From: Verrucomicrobiia bacterium
GTDB lineage: Bacteria > Verrucomicrobiota > Verrucomicrobiia > Verrucomicrobiales > Akkermansiaceae
Reading direction: 5' to 3'
DNA length: 64,000 nucleotides
Assembly (NCBI GenBank): GCA_030432565.1
Contig: JAUIGV010000018.1
Coordinates: forward strand, 38,205 to 102,204
Shown here: piece after piece, positions 10,344-18,371 of the stretch
How positions within the stretch are numbered: position 1 is the first letter of the stretch
How the letters are laid out: each line of letters opens with the position of its first letter
Made by a program: the position numbers and the translations under genes
The notes under the pieces: model-generated
The model's database searches: none
The model's input: the letters and a program-made list of their open reading frames with translations, nothing else
What the model was told of the DNA's origin: nothing

Positions 10344-10956
10344 TGGGGAAAGGGTCTGTTCCCGAGGGTGCTGCGCCAAGGCTGTTTTTGATCTTTGTTC
10401 TCGCAGGAGGATTTTTTCTGCGGGTCCTGTATTTGGTGATCTTATTTCACAATCCCCTGCCTTTGGGGGATTTCTTCACTGAGAGGCCGTCTGAAAACCG
10501 CCCAACGAGTGTTTCAGATTTGAGGTGATGAAGAATGGTGGCTGCGCCGACTGATTAGAAAAGAAGCCCAGTCGGGCTGCGAGGCCCTCCAAATCAAGCT
10601 GCGTTGGTCCCGAGTCACGGGTTTCGGCCAGCCCCCCGGTCGCGCCTTGCTTGGGATAAAATTTCTACGCAGCATTCATTCGGCGTTTTTCAGTCGGCCT
10701 CTTAACAGAAAGCCACCCCTAGAAAACTGCGCTTTACCTTACAAATTTTTGCACGTCATTCCGGGCCCTGCCACCGCATTCTGAGGAGGACGATGCCGCC
10801 CTCAATCGTGCTCCCGTGGTGACCTGGGAGCCGAGACGGTGCGCCCACTGCCCGGCCCCACTTTGGCCACCGTTGTGAGTTGCCCGGTGGAAGTGGAAAC
10901 CGGGTCTTTGCCGCGAACACGCAAGACACGACTCCCTGATTGCAACGATGCAACGA
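10344..10956. other. Non-coding stretch between minus-strand sulfatase and glycosyltransferase genes
   Basis: 613 bases with no convincing gene; the short ORFs here lack family features. It holds the promoter region of the sulfatase operon at its left edge and the 221-bp inverted-repeat-bounded element (10482-10702). A small hairpin (AGCCC-AGTC-GGGCT) lies near 10,565. I see no U-rich intrinsic terminator for the glycosyltransferase gene that ends at 10957. Confidence 0.6.
10482..10702. repeat. 221-bp element with 21-bp imperfect terminal inverted repeats (MITE-like or structured RNA)
   Basis: The left end, 10482-10502, begins AGAGGCCGTCTGAAAA. The right end, 10682-10702, is its reverse complement with 19 of 21 positions matching. 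The interior is non-coding and contains a further related GCCGACTGA segment at about 10547. The arrangement could be a miniature inverted-repeat transposable element or the closing stem of a structured RNA. No target-site duplication was established. Confidence 0.45.
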
Positions 10957-12228
10957 CTATGGGTGAGAAGGGTTCAAGACCTCTCGGAGCCAGGTTCGAA
11001 GTGACGCTGGGCTCATCACGTCCGGATTGCCGAAGTCCGAATCGCTTGCGCCTTCCAGCTCTTTTGGGATCAAGTTGATGATCCGATCGAGATCCTCGTG
11101 CCCTTTGATTTCATCATTGATCACGGAAATCATTTCCGCCGCCGGTCCCTCCGCGAAGCCGTGTCGTTTCACCGCAATACAGAGCCCGAAGAGGAGCGTC
11201 TCCCAGGTAGTCATGGGACCCTGGGTGATGGAGGCCGATTCGGCAAAGGAATCAATGAAGGCAAAAGGAACCTGCTCGATGGGTTCGCCAGCGGCCAAGG
11301 CGGCGAGGATCCAGTCGGTGTCGAAGGAAAAATCATAAACCGAAGGCGATTGAATGATCTTCGAGAGGACCTTGGCATCGTAGAGTTTGAAGGCGGCCTG
11401 GGTGTCGAGGATGCCGCGCGAGAAAATTTCCCTTCCGGCCATCCTTTGCATGTGGCGGAGGATGGCAATACCCACCCCCCAGCGTGCCGCGTCTTTCACC
11501 AGCACCGAGTCCGCATGTTTACGGTCGCCCAAAACCACCGGTGCGCCCCGGGTGAGATAGGGTTCCAGCAATAGTCCGATTTGACCCAAGTGCACCGAGT
11601 TGTCGGCGTCAGTGTAAATGACGGCGCGGGCTCCTTCTTCGATGGCGGTCATTGCTCCAAGGATGATGGCGCCTCCTTTGCGCGAGTCGTCGGCCGACTG
11701 AAGATTGCGGAGCGGGGGCGCACCGGAGGGGAGGGTCTCCGCCAGGGAAAGCACGCGAACGCGATCGCCCAGAGGATGGGAGGCTGCGATTTCGGCAGCA
11801 ATGCGGGCACTGCCATGAGGGCAGCCATCATCCACGGCGTAGAGTTTCCATCGGACCCCCGGCGCGTTTCGAGTGGCCCAGTCGAGCTGTTCCAGTTTGG
11901 TCGCCAGAGAGTTTTCCCCGTTGGGGTTTTCCGCACTGGCGGGTCGGAGACGGTTCTGTTCGCCCCACATCGCAAAGACGATTCCGATTTCGATCTCAGG
12001 GGAGTGTTTGTTCAACCACTGTCGCGATCGGGCCAGCAGAGCGGCGATGCCCGCTTCCAATGGAGCGTCGGCACTCAAGGTTTTGAGGGCGGATCGAATT
12101 TCATCTTCAGAGAAACCTTCGAGAGCTTCGGCAAGAAGAGAAACGCTCCTTTGATCATCTGCGCGGGTCAGGTCGAAGTCGCCTCTCGCACCGGCGAGGA
12201 GGGTTTCAAGGGATGGATCTTCAGGCAT
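10957..12228 (-). CDS. Glycosyltransferase family 2-like protein
   Basis: 423 residues, no signal peptide or membrane span seen, so probably cytoplasmic. Residues 1-90 are a helical leader (LLAEALEGFSEDEIRSALKTL). A GT-A-like domain follows with the nucleotide-sugar signature AVDDGCPHGS and the metal-binding segment YTDADNSVHLGQI. The section with GILDTQAAFKLYDA and DFSFDTDWILAAL resembles dolichyl-phosphate glucosyl/mannosyltransferase-type enzymes. Expected reaction: transfer of a sugar from a nucleotide sugar to a lipid or saccharide acceptor. It stands alone, divergent from the PQQ-like gene at 12392. Donor and acceptor are unknown. Confidence 0.75.
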   Translation of the reverse strand: MPEDPSLETLLAGARGDFDLTRADDQRSVSLLAEALEGFSEDEIRSALKTLSADAPLEAGIAALLARSRQWLNKHSPEIEIGIVFAMWGEQNRLRPASAENPNGENSLATKLEQLDWATRNAPGVRWKLYAVDDGCPHGSARIAAEIAASHPLGDRVRVLSLAETLPSGAPPLRNLQSADDSRKGGAIILGAMTAIEEGARAVIYTDADNSVHLGQIGLLLEPYLTRGAPVVLGDRKHADSVLVKDAARWGVGIAILRHMQRMAGREIFSRGILDTQAAFKLYDAKVLSKIIQSPSVYDFSFDTDWILAALAAGEPIEQVPFAFIDSFAESASITQGPMTTWETLLFGLCIAVKRHGFAEGPAAEMISVINDEIKGHEDLDRIINLIPKELEGASDSDFGNPDVMSPASLRTWLREVLNPSHP

Positions 12229-12391
12229 GGAGGGTGACTAAAGAAGACACGAACCGGCTTGGTCCTGTCAATGACACGAAATAATTCGCCCAAGATTTCT
12301 CAATCATCACGATGATGAATGGAGGAACGGGTCCTTTTGGCTTCTGTGGAGGAGGAGATTGTGATAAACCGACGATTCCTCCTTTTTACCG

Positions 12392-13636
12392 ATGAAATTT
12401 GTCTTCACCTTTTCAATTCGAATTCTTGCGCTCGTTGTCTCCTCTCACTCACCGGTTTTTGGGGAAGACTGGTTGCAATTCCGGGGGAGCGGGAGTGCCG
12501 GAGTCGGGAAGGGGACTTTGCCCCGGACGTGGAACGATGAGGAAAACATCATTTGGAAAACTGCCTTGCCCGGAGTGGGGGCGTCGTCTCCGGTCGTGGT
12601 CGGAAACAAGGTTTTTCTCACCGCCGGAGTGGGAGGTTCGGAGGATTTGGTGCGGAAGTTGATCTGCATCGATCTCACAAACGGCAAGCAACTCTGGGAG
12701 AAAACAGTCGCCTCGGAATTGCCCGAAGTGGAGACGGTTCGTGAAGATCACGGCTATACCTCGGCCACGCCGGTCGCGAGTGAGACGCACGTGTTTGTCT
12801 TCTTTGGGAAGTCGGGAGTGTCCTGTTTTGATCACGATGGAAATCTGAAATGGAACACGAAAGTGGGGTCAACGCTCAACCGTTGGGGCTCGGCGGCATC
12901 GCTGGTTCTTCACGAAGATGCGGTTTTGGTGAACGCCTGTGTTGAAAGTGAATCTTTGATCGCTCTCAATCAGTCTGATGGAAAAGAGCGCTGGAAAACG
13001 CCGGGCTTGAAGGAATGTTGGCATGCTCCAGCACTTGCAACGGTCGATGGAAAAACCCGGATTATCATGGGGCAGGCCCAGTATGTGTCAGCCTTTGACT
13101 TCGAGACCGGAAAGGAAGTCTGGCGCTGCAAGTCGGGTATCTCCTGGTATATTTGTCCCCAGCCGCTGGTCAGAGACGGAGTGGTGTATGTTATCGGCGG
13201 TCGCAGCGGTATCGGAGGGGTGGCGGTGAAACTGGGTGGGACCGGAGATGTGACGGGGACTCACCGGCAATGGACCTTAAAACAGGGAACCAACGTTCCT
13301 TCGGGAGTGATTCATGGGGATTACCTTCACTACATTCACCAGGACAAGGGTGAGGCTTACGCGGTCAATCTCAAGAGCGGCGACTTTGCCTATGAAGAAA
13401 ACGTGCAGCCCGGTCCCGGACAAGTCTATGCTTCTTCCTTGTTGGTGGGCGATGAGATCCTCTATCTGGGTCGTGGTGGCAAGGCCGTGATTGTCAAAGC
13501 CGGTCCCAAATTTGAAGTGGTCGGCAGCGCCAAACTTGAGAACGGCAGGGGAGTTTTTAATGCGAGCCCTGCCATGGTCGGCGGACGGCTTCTGATTCGT
13601 TCAAACAAGTTTCTCTACTGCATCGGGGAAAAGTGA
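12392..13636 (+). CDS. PQQ-binding-like beta-propeller repeat protein
   Basis: 414 residues starting MKFVFTFSIRILALVVSS, a signal peptide. The mature protein opens with DWLQFRGSGSAGVG, typical of PVC outer-membrane-assembly-like PQQ propellers. Propeller blades repeat the pattern VVVGNKVFL, ICIDLTNGKQLWEK, HVFVFFGKSGVSCFDHDG and YVSAFDFETGKEVWRCKSG. These proteins have a BamB/alcohol-dehydrogenase-type fold; many are thought not to bind PQQ. It is likely a periplasmic scaffold or sugar-oxidising protein. The start ATG is preceded by a purine-poor leader with no clear Shine-Dalgarno, as for many genes here. Second member of the family in the window after 27958. Confidence 0.88.
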   Translation: MKFVFTFSIRILALVVSSHSPVFGEDWLQFRGSGSAGVGKGTLPRTWNDEENIIWKTALPGVGASSPVVVGNKVFLTAGVGGSEDLVRKLICIDLTNGKQLWEKTVASELPEVETVREDHGYTSATPVASETHVFVFFGKSGVSCFDHDGNLKWNTKVGSTLNRWGSAASLVLHEDAVLVNACVESESLIALNQSDGKERWKTPGLKECWHAPALATVDGKTRIIMGQAQYVSAFDFETGKEVWRCKSGISWYICPQPLVRDGVVYVIGGRSGIGGVAVKLGGTGDVTGTHRQWTLKQGTNVPSGVIHGDYLHYIHQDKGEAYAVNLKSGDFAYEENVQPGPGQVYASSLLVGDEILYLGRGGKAVIVKAGPKFEVVGSAKLENGRGVFNASPAMVGGRLLIRSNKFLYCIGEK

Positions 13637-13714
13637 TCCACGGTCGGGCGATGGAGTCCTGCGCCGTTTGTTGCTTGCTGGAGGCTCACCGGCGCATCAG
13701 TCTTGAGTCGCCTG

Positions 13715-14839
13715 ATGAAATCAATTTACACACTGGTCCTTTCGATGAGCGTTTCCGCGATGATCTCCGGCTTGTCCGCTGAAGTGGAGTTTCCACCGGT
13801 GCTTCGGGAAGGTGAGGGAAGCGTGATCAAATCGCAGCAGATCTTCGATCTTGCGAAGAAGCCGACGAGATCCTGTCATGCCTCCACCATTGAGGAAACT
13901 CCGGGAGGGTTGGTGGCAGCTTGGTTTGGAGGGAGTCACGAGAAACACAAGGACGTTGGTATCCGGGTGTCCCGCCATTTGGATGGCAAATGGAGTGCTC
14001 CGGTCGAAGTGGTCAATGGAGTGCAATCCAGTAGCAAACGTTATCCCTGCTGGAACCCGGTGTTGTTTCAGCCGAAGGATGGCCCGCTTCTCCTTTTCTA
14101 CAAAGTTGGCCCCAGTCCCAGCACCTGGTGGGGGATGCTGACGACTTCCAATGACCATGGCAAAACCTGGTCGTGGCCCACCAAGCTGGGCGAGCACGAA
14201 GCGATTGGCCATCTTCTTGGACCGGTCAAAAACAAGCCCATTCAACTCCCCGACGGTGCCATCGTTTGTCCTTCGAGCTCCGAACTGGACGTTAAGTTGG
14301 GGAACGACAAATGGCGTGTTCATTTTGAAATCACCCGCGATCTGGGCAAGACTTGGGAGGTGATCGGCCCCATCAATGACGGGATTGAATTTGACGCCAT
14401 TCAGCCGAGCATCCTAACCCACAAGAACGGCGATTTTCAGATCCTCTGCCGCAGTCGTCAGAATGTCGTCACGCAGGCCTGGTCGAAAGACCAGGGAAAG
14501 ACCTGGAGCGAGATGACCGCATCGAATCTTCCCAACCCCAGCGCCGGAACTGATGCGGTGACCCTGGCCGATGGTCGTCATCTCATGGTCTACAATCACA
14601 CCACTCGAAATACGAGAATCCCCGGACGTCGTATGTTGAATGTCTCCATTTCTAAAAATGGAAAGGACTGGAAGCCGGTCGTGACACTCGAACGAACTCC
14701 AAAATCTGAAAATCCGGATCGCTCCGTCGAGTATTCCTATCCCGCCGTCATTCAAACCAAGGACGGCATGATCCACATCACTTACACCTACCACCGGGAA
14801 GGGATCAAGCATGTCATCCTTGATCCCGCTAAACTTTAA
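13715..14839 (+). CDS. Sialidase-like (BNR/Asp-box) exported protein
   Basis: 374 residues from the ATG at 13715, beginning MKSIYTLVLSMSVSAMISG, a signal peptide; the TTG twelve bases earlier is less likely. Asp-box motifs of the six-bladed sialidase propeller are clear: SNDHGKTWSW, TRDLGKTWEV, SKDQGKTWSE and the weaker SKNGKDW. The opening HASTIEETPGGLVAAWFGGS is typical of PVC exo-alpha-sialidase-like proteins. Such proteins hydrolyse or bind glycans; true sialidase activity is not shown by the sequence. The stop at 14839 is 16 bp before the next gene, an oxidoreductase, so the two are probably co-transcribed and could act on the same sugar. Confidence 0.85.
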   Translation: MKSIYTLVLSMSVSAMISGLSAEVEFPPVLREGEGSVIKSQQIFDLAKKPTRSCHASTIEETPGGLVAAWFGGSHEKHKDVGIRVSRHLDGKWSAPVEVVNGVQSSSKRYPCWNPVLFQPKDGPLLLFYKVGPSPSTWWGMLTTSNDHGKTWSWPTKLGEHEAIGHLLGPVKNKPIQLPDGAIVCPSSSELDVKLGNDKWRVHFEITRDLGKTWEVIGPINDGIEFDAIQPSILTHKNGDFQILCRSRQNVVTQAWSKDQGKTWSEMTASNLPNPSAGTDAVTLADGRHLMVYNHTTRNTRIPGRRMLNVSISKNGKDWKPVVTLERTPKSENPDRSVEYSYPAVIQTKDGMIHITYTYHREGIKHVILDPAKL

Positions 14840-14855
14840 AAACAAAAACACGACC

Positions 14856-16268
14856 ATGAGCGACAACAGTTCCAGTTCCAAGCCCACCCGCCGTAAGTTC
14901 CTGACCGGGGCCACTTCCTCGGCCTTTGGATTCACATTTATCCCCGCGTATCTCACGAGCGCGCGCGCGCAGAACAATCCTCACAAGCCACCCAGCCAGC
15001 GCATCAATCTGTGCTGCATTGGAGCAGGGGGCAGGGGAGCTTCCGTTGTTTCGGGGATTTGCCGGAAGGGCAACGCCAAGCCGGTGGCCATTTGTGATGT
15101 CGATCACCAACGCGCTGCCAAAACGATCAAAGGGAATCCCGATGCCAAGCTCTTCCACGATTTCCGCGAGATGTTTGACACGATGGAGGGCGATATCGAT
15201 GCCGTGTCAGTGGGGACTCCGGATCACACTCACTTCACTGCGGCCATCCAGGCCATGTCGCTGGGCAAACACGTTTACGTGGAAAAACCACTGACCCATA
15301 CCTTTGAGGAAGCAGCCATCCTGATGCGGGGTGAAAAGAAGTTCAAGGTCGTCACCCAAATGGGCAATCAGGGTCATACCTCGGGGGGGGCCGAACAATT
15401 CAAGCGCATGCTCGCCGGTGGCGTCGTCAATGACATCGTGAAGGTCGATGCCTGGAAGAGCCCCTCGCTCTGGTTCATGGACAAGAACAAGCGGATTAAG
15501 GGATATCCCAAGGCCCAGCCCATTCCGGAGTCGCTTAAGACGTGGGACCTTTGGTGCGGCCCCCAGGAGATGAAGGACTTTAGCTCCATGTTTCATCCCT
15601 TCGACTGGCGGGGCTTTCATCTTTATGGCGGAGGGATGTTCGGAGATTGGGGATGTCACATCATCGACTTCATCCACCACTATCTTGACCTCGGCCTACC
15701 CACCAAAATCTCGCCCAAGGCTCTCGGTGACTACAACAAGATCAGCTTTCCGCTCAGCTCGCATATCGAGTTGGACTTCCCGTCACGCGGTGAGAACAAG
15801 CCCGCGGTGCACCTTGTTTGGAAAGCGGGAGGGGACTACGCGCCGCCGGTCGACAAGAAATACCTCGGTGACAAGAAAGCCCCCAACCTGGGTGGGGCCG
15901 GAACTCTCCTGCACCGCAAGCAGGGCGACTACCTTGTTCATCGCAATTCCCACGGCGGGTCGTCCAAGCTGATCTCGGCCAACCCACACGAGGATCTCAA
16001 GGAGGCACTTAACTCCAAGGGGCCGCAAAACGATCATATGGAATCCTTCACCCAGGCCTGCATGGGCAATGGGAAAACCGAATCTCCCTTCAGTGTCGCG
16101 GGAGCCCTCACCCAGGTTTTGAATCTCGGCATGATTGCGGAGTATCTCAATGTTGATCTCGAGTTCGATCGCAAGACGCAAAAGTTCGTCGGCAACGAAG
16201 CGGCCAATGCGCTTCTTGCCGGACCTGCTCCGAGAAAGGAATGGGCCGGGCATTACAAGCTGGCTTGA
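14856..16268 (+). CDS. Gfo/Idh/MocA family oxidoreductase with Tat signal
   Basis: 470 residues. The ATG at 14856 places a twin-arginine motif (TRRKFLTGA) near the N-terminus, so the enzyme is exported folded with its cofactor. The Rossmann NAD(P) motif follows in CCIGAGGRGASVV, then the family motif HVYVEKPLTH with the catalytic-lysine region. FGDWGCHIIDFIHHYLDLG is the usual zinc-free substrate-domain motif of PVC members. It oxidises or reduces a sugar or inositol-type substrate. Located 16 bp after the sialidase-like gene and 4 bp before the small membrane protein. Substrate unknown. Confidence 0.93.
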   Translation: MSDNSSSSKPTRRKFLTGATSSAFGFTFIPAYLTSARAQNNPHKPPSQRINLCCIGAGGRGASVVSGICRKGNAKPVAICDVDHQRAAKTIKGNPDAKLFHDFREMFDTMEGDIDAVSVGTPDHTHFTAAIQAMSLGKHVYVEKPLTHTFEEAAILMRGEKKFKVVTQMGNQGHTSGGAEQFKRMLAGGVVNDIVKVDAWKSPSLWFMDKNKRIKGYPKAQPIPESLKTWDLWCGPQEMKDFSSMFHPFDWRGFHLYGGGMFGDWGCHIIDFIHHYLDLGLPTKISPKALGDYNKISFPLSSHIELDFPSRGENKPAVHLVWKAGGDYAPPVDKKYLGDKKAPNLGGAGTLLHRKQGDYLVHRNSHGGSSKLISANPHEDLKEALNSKGPQNDHMESFTQACMGNGKTESPFSVAGALTQVLNLGMIAEYLNVDLEFDRKTQKFVGNEAANALLAGPAPRKEWAGHYKLA

Positions 16269-16272
16269 TGTC

Positions 16273-16725
16273 ATGCCATTCGGACTTGAGGTGATGGAAT
16301 TGCTGGGGTGCTCACAGTGCACCTTCAATCGCTACATGCCATCGTGGTCGTTTTTCATCTTCCTTCGACTTGCAGCGGTATTCTGGATTTCCCGGGGCAG
16401 ACTTGACTGGGTTCGGACGGTCGGGCTTGCCGCCAGTCTGGAGTTTGCCTACTTCCACCTTTGGACCCGCGACGTGATTGCCGGGTATCGTGAGATTTTT
16501 GGAATTCCAAGAGGGCCGTCCGAGGTGTTCGGACAGTGGTTCGTCGGTCTCTTTGCTTTGGGGGTCATTCACCTTGCCCTCCTGTTGGTGCTTTCAAGGT
16601 TCGCATTTTTCAAAGTGAAGCCCGAGCAGAAGACTGATCTTCGAAAGGTCGCTTTGATTATTCCGGTGTTCGTGATGGTGGCCATTCTCCAAGCGGCCGT
16701 TGCATCAGGAACCTCACCATATTAA
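16273..16725 (+). CDS. Small integral membrane protein of unknown function
   Basis: 150 residues from the ATG at 16273 (alternative ATG at 16294). Three to four hydrophobic segments are visible: SWSFFIFLRLAAVFWI, a weaker VGLAASLEFAYFHLW, FVGLFALGVIHLALLLVLS and VALIIPVFVMVAILQAA. No motif I recognise; it may belong to a DoxX-like or other four-helix family but I would not assign it. It begins 4 bp after the oxidoreductase stop and faces the beta-helix gene, so it closes the 13.7-16.7 kb operon. Confidence 0.65.
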   Translation: MPFGLEVMELLGCSQCTFNRYMPSWSFFIFLRLAAVFWISRGRLDWVRTVGLAASLEFAYFHLWTRDVIAGYREIFGIPRGPSEVFGQWFVGLFALGVIHLALLLVLSRFAFFKVKPEQKTDLRKVALIIPVFVMVAILQAAVASGTSPY

Positions 16726-16735
16726 CGCCCTGCCC

Positions 16736-18214
16736 TTACTTCGAGGGCGCGTCCTTTTTCGGCTTGTCCACCTCAACGACTGATTTTGCGTTCTGGTTTG
16801 AAACCGGAGTACGGTAGCCCTTGATCGCGTTGCCCGAAAGCACGGCTTCGCTCCCCTCCCTGGCAAGAATCCCGTTCGCGCCATTTTGCCCTTCAATGGA
16901 GTTTCCGAAAGCATCGAGGCGCCCACTCAGCATGATTCCGGCGATCCCTCCACCCTTGATGGTGTTGCCGGTGAGGATGGTCTTGGAATCTCCGAAGATG
17001 GCAACGATGGGTGGCATTCCTCCGGTTCGCACGAGGGTGTTTCCGTGAAGAAGAGCCTCGCCGCCGTTTGGAATTCCGACCGCAACGAGCCGGTTTTCCA
17101 GACACGTGTTCTCGATGACGCTTGCATTGGATTTTCCACTGATTCCAATTCCGGCGGTTTTATTATTCTCGATTTGATTTCGAACGATCACGGCCCCGGC
17201 GGTGCTGATTCCAATGCCAGCGGCTCCGTTTTCATGGCAGTGGTTCTCAAGAATGTATGCCGCCGAATTTGAGCGAACTCCAATGCCTGCCAGCTTGTTC
17301 CGTTCGCATCGATTCCCACGAATGACCGGGGATGCTTCTTCGTCGCAACCAATGCCTGCCATCTCGTTTTCGTAACAGTTGTTATCCTCAACGATGGGCC
17401 TCGTTTCTTTCCCGGTGCGGATGCCAATCCCGGCTCTCCGATTTCCATAGCAACGGTTTTTTCTGACCAACGGACTTGCGCCTTCGCTGATGCCAATTCC
17501 TGCCCGGACGTTGCCATGGCAGACATTTCCGCGGACCACCGGACTGGCGTTGTTGTGTCCGATGCCCGCATAGAAATTTTCAAAGCAATGATTTTGCTCA
17601 ATCACGGCGGTGGATCCCATCATCGAGCCAATGCCACCTCCCATGTTTCGGTAGCAAATATTTTCGATGACCAGTGGGGAACTCTGTTTTCCTTTCGCCC
17701 CACGAATGGCAATCCCGGTGTCTCCGATGTGATGGATGATGTTGTGACGGACCAGGCAATTCACGGCAGTGATGGCAATTCCCGGAACGCCAAATCCTCC
17801 AATGTGTTCATGAGACTGATTCTCTCCCTTTTCATCCCAAGCCTTCTGCCATTTTACCTGGTCGTAAGTTCCCACGCCCGTCACGGTGAAACCATCGAGG
17901 CCTGCGCCTTCGGCCATGGTTACGCCGGGGTGATCGGCCTGTCCTCCGCTTCCGTCGATGATGGTCGCTTCGGCCCGTTTGAGTCCGAGCTTTCCTCTCT
18001 CATCCCCTCCCAGGCTGCGCAGGGTGAGGTTGGGTTTCAACTCGATACGTTCCCGGTAGGTTCCCGGAGCCACCAGAATAACGTCGCCGCTTTGTCCCTT
18101 CTCAATCGCTGCCGAGATGGTCGGGTGATCCTTTGGGACATGAAGTTCAGCGGCATTAAGGAGTTGAAGCGCACTCAAAGAGAGCACCGGGAAAATGTTC
18201 TGCAGTCTTTTCAT
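16736..18214 (-). CDS. Exported right-handed beta-helix protein with NosD-like Asn/Cys ladder
   Basis: 492 residues with a signal peptide (MKRLQNIFPVLSLSALQLL). The opening PKDHPTISAAIEKGQSGDVILVAPGTYRE is the classic start of periplasmic parallel beta-helix (NosD/pectate-lyase-like) proteins. From about residue 165 to 400 a unit of about 23 residues repeats roughly nine times with consensus N-x-C-x-x-N-x-x-A-G-I-G, for example NRCYGNRRAGIGI, NHCHENGAAGIGI and NTCLENRLVAVGI. In a beta-helix this stacks Asn and Cys into ladders. No catalytic residues are evident; it may bind or cleave polysaccharide, or bind metal through the cysteines. The C-terminal tail is Lys/Asp-rich. Confidence 0.85.
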   Translation of the reverse strand: MKRLQNIFPVLSLSALQLLNAAELHVPKDHPTISAAIEKGQSGDVILVAPGTYRERIELKPNLTLRSLGGDERGKLGLKRAEATIIDGSGGQADHPGVTMAEGAGLDGFTVTGVGTYDQVKWQKAWDEKGENQSHEHIGGFGVPGIAITAVNCLVRHNIIHHIGDTGIAIRGAKGKQSSPLVIENICYRNMGGGIGSMMGSTAVIEQNHCFENFYAGIGHNNASPVVRGNVCHGNVRAGIGISEGASPLVRKNRCYGNRRAGIGIRTGKETRPIVEDNNCYENEMAGIGCDEEASPVIRGNRCERNKLAGIGVRSNSAAYILENHCHENGAAGIGISTAGAVIVRNQIENNKTAGIGISGKSNASVIENTCLENRLVAVGIPNGGEALLHGNTLVRTGGMPPIVAIFGDSKTILTGNTIKGGGIAGIMLSGRLDAFGNSIEGQNGANGILAREGSEAVLSGNAIKGYRTPVSNQNAKSVVEVDKPKKDAPSK

Positions 18215-18371
18215 AAGCTTGGGATTCCAGGGAGTATTTCACCAAAACGTTGTCGTTCCCAGCTCTGAATATTGACGGCCTTGAATATTCTACCGACGAT
18301 GGCGAAAACCAGTTCGGATTTATTTTGAGGTCGAGAGGGATCGAAAAATTTGCGAAGCTGGGGTGCACGCA

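Noticed and set aside
10487..10496. GCCGTCTGAA, identical to the core of the Neisseria DNA uptake sequence
   Set aside because: Single occurrence inside the inverted-repeat element, wrong phylum; treated as coincidence.
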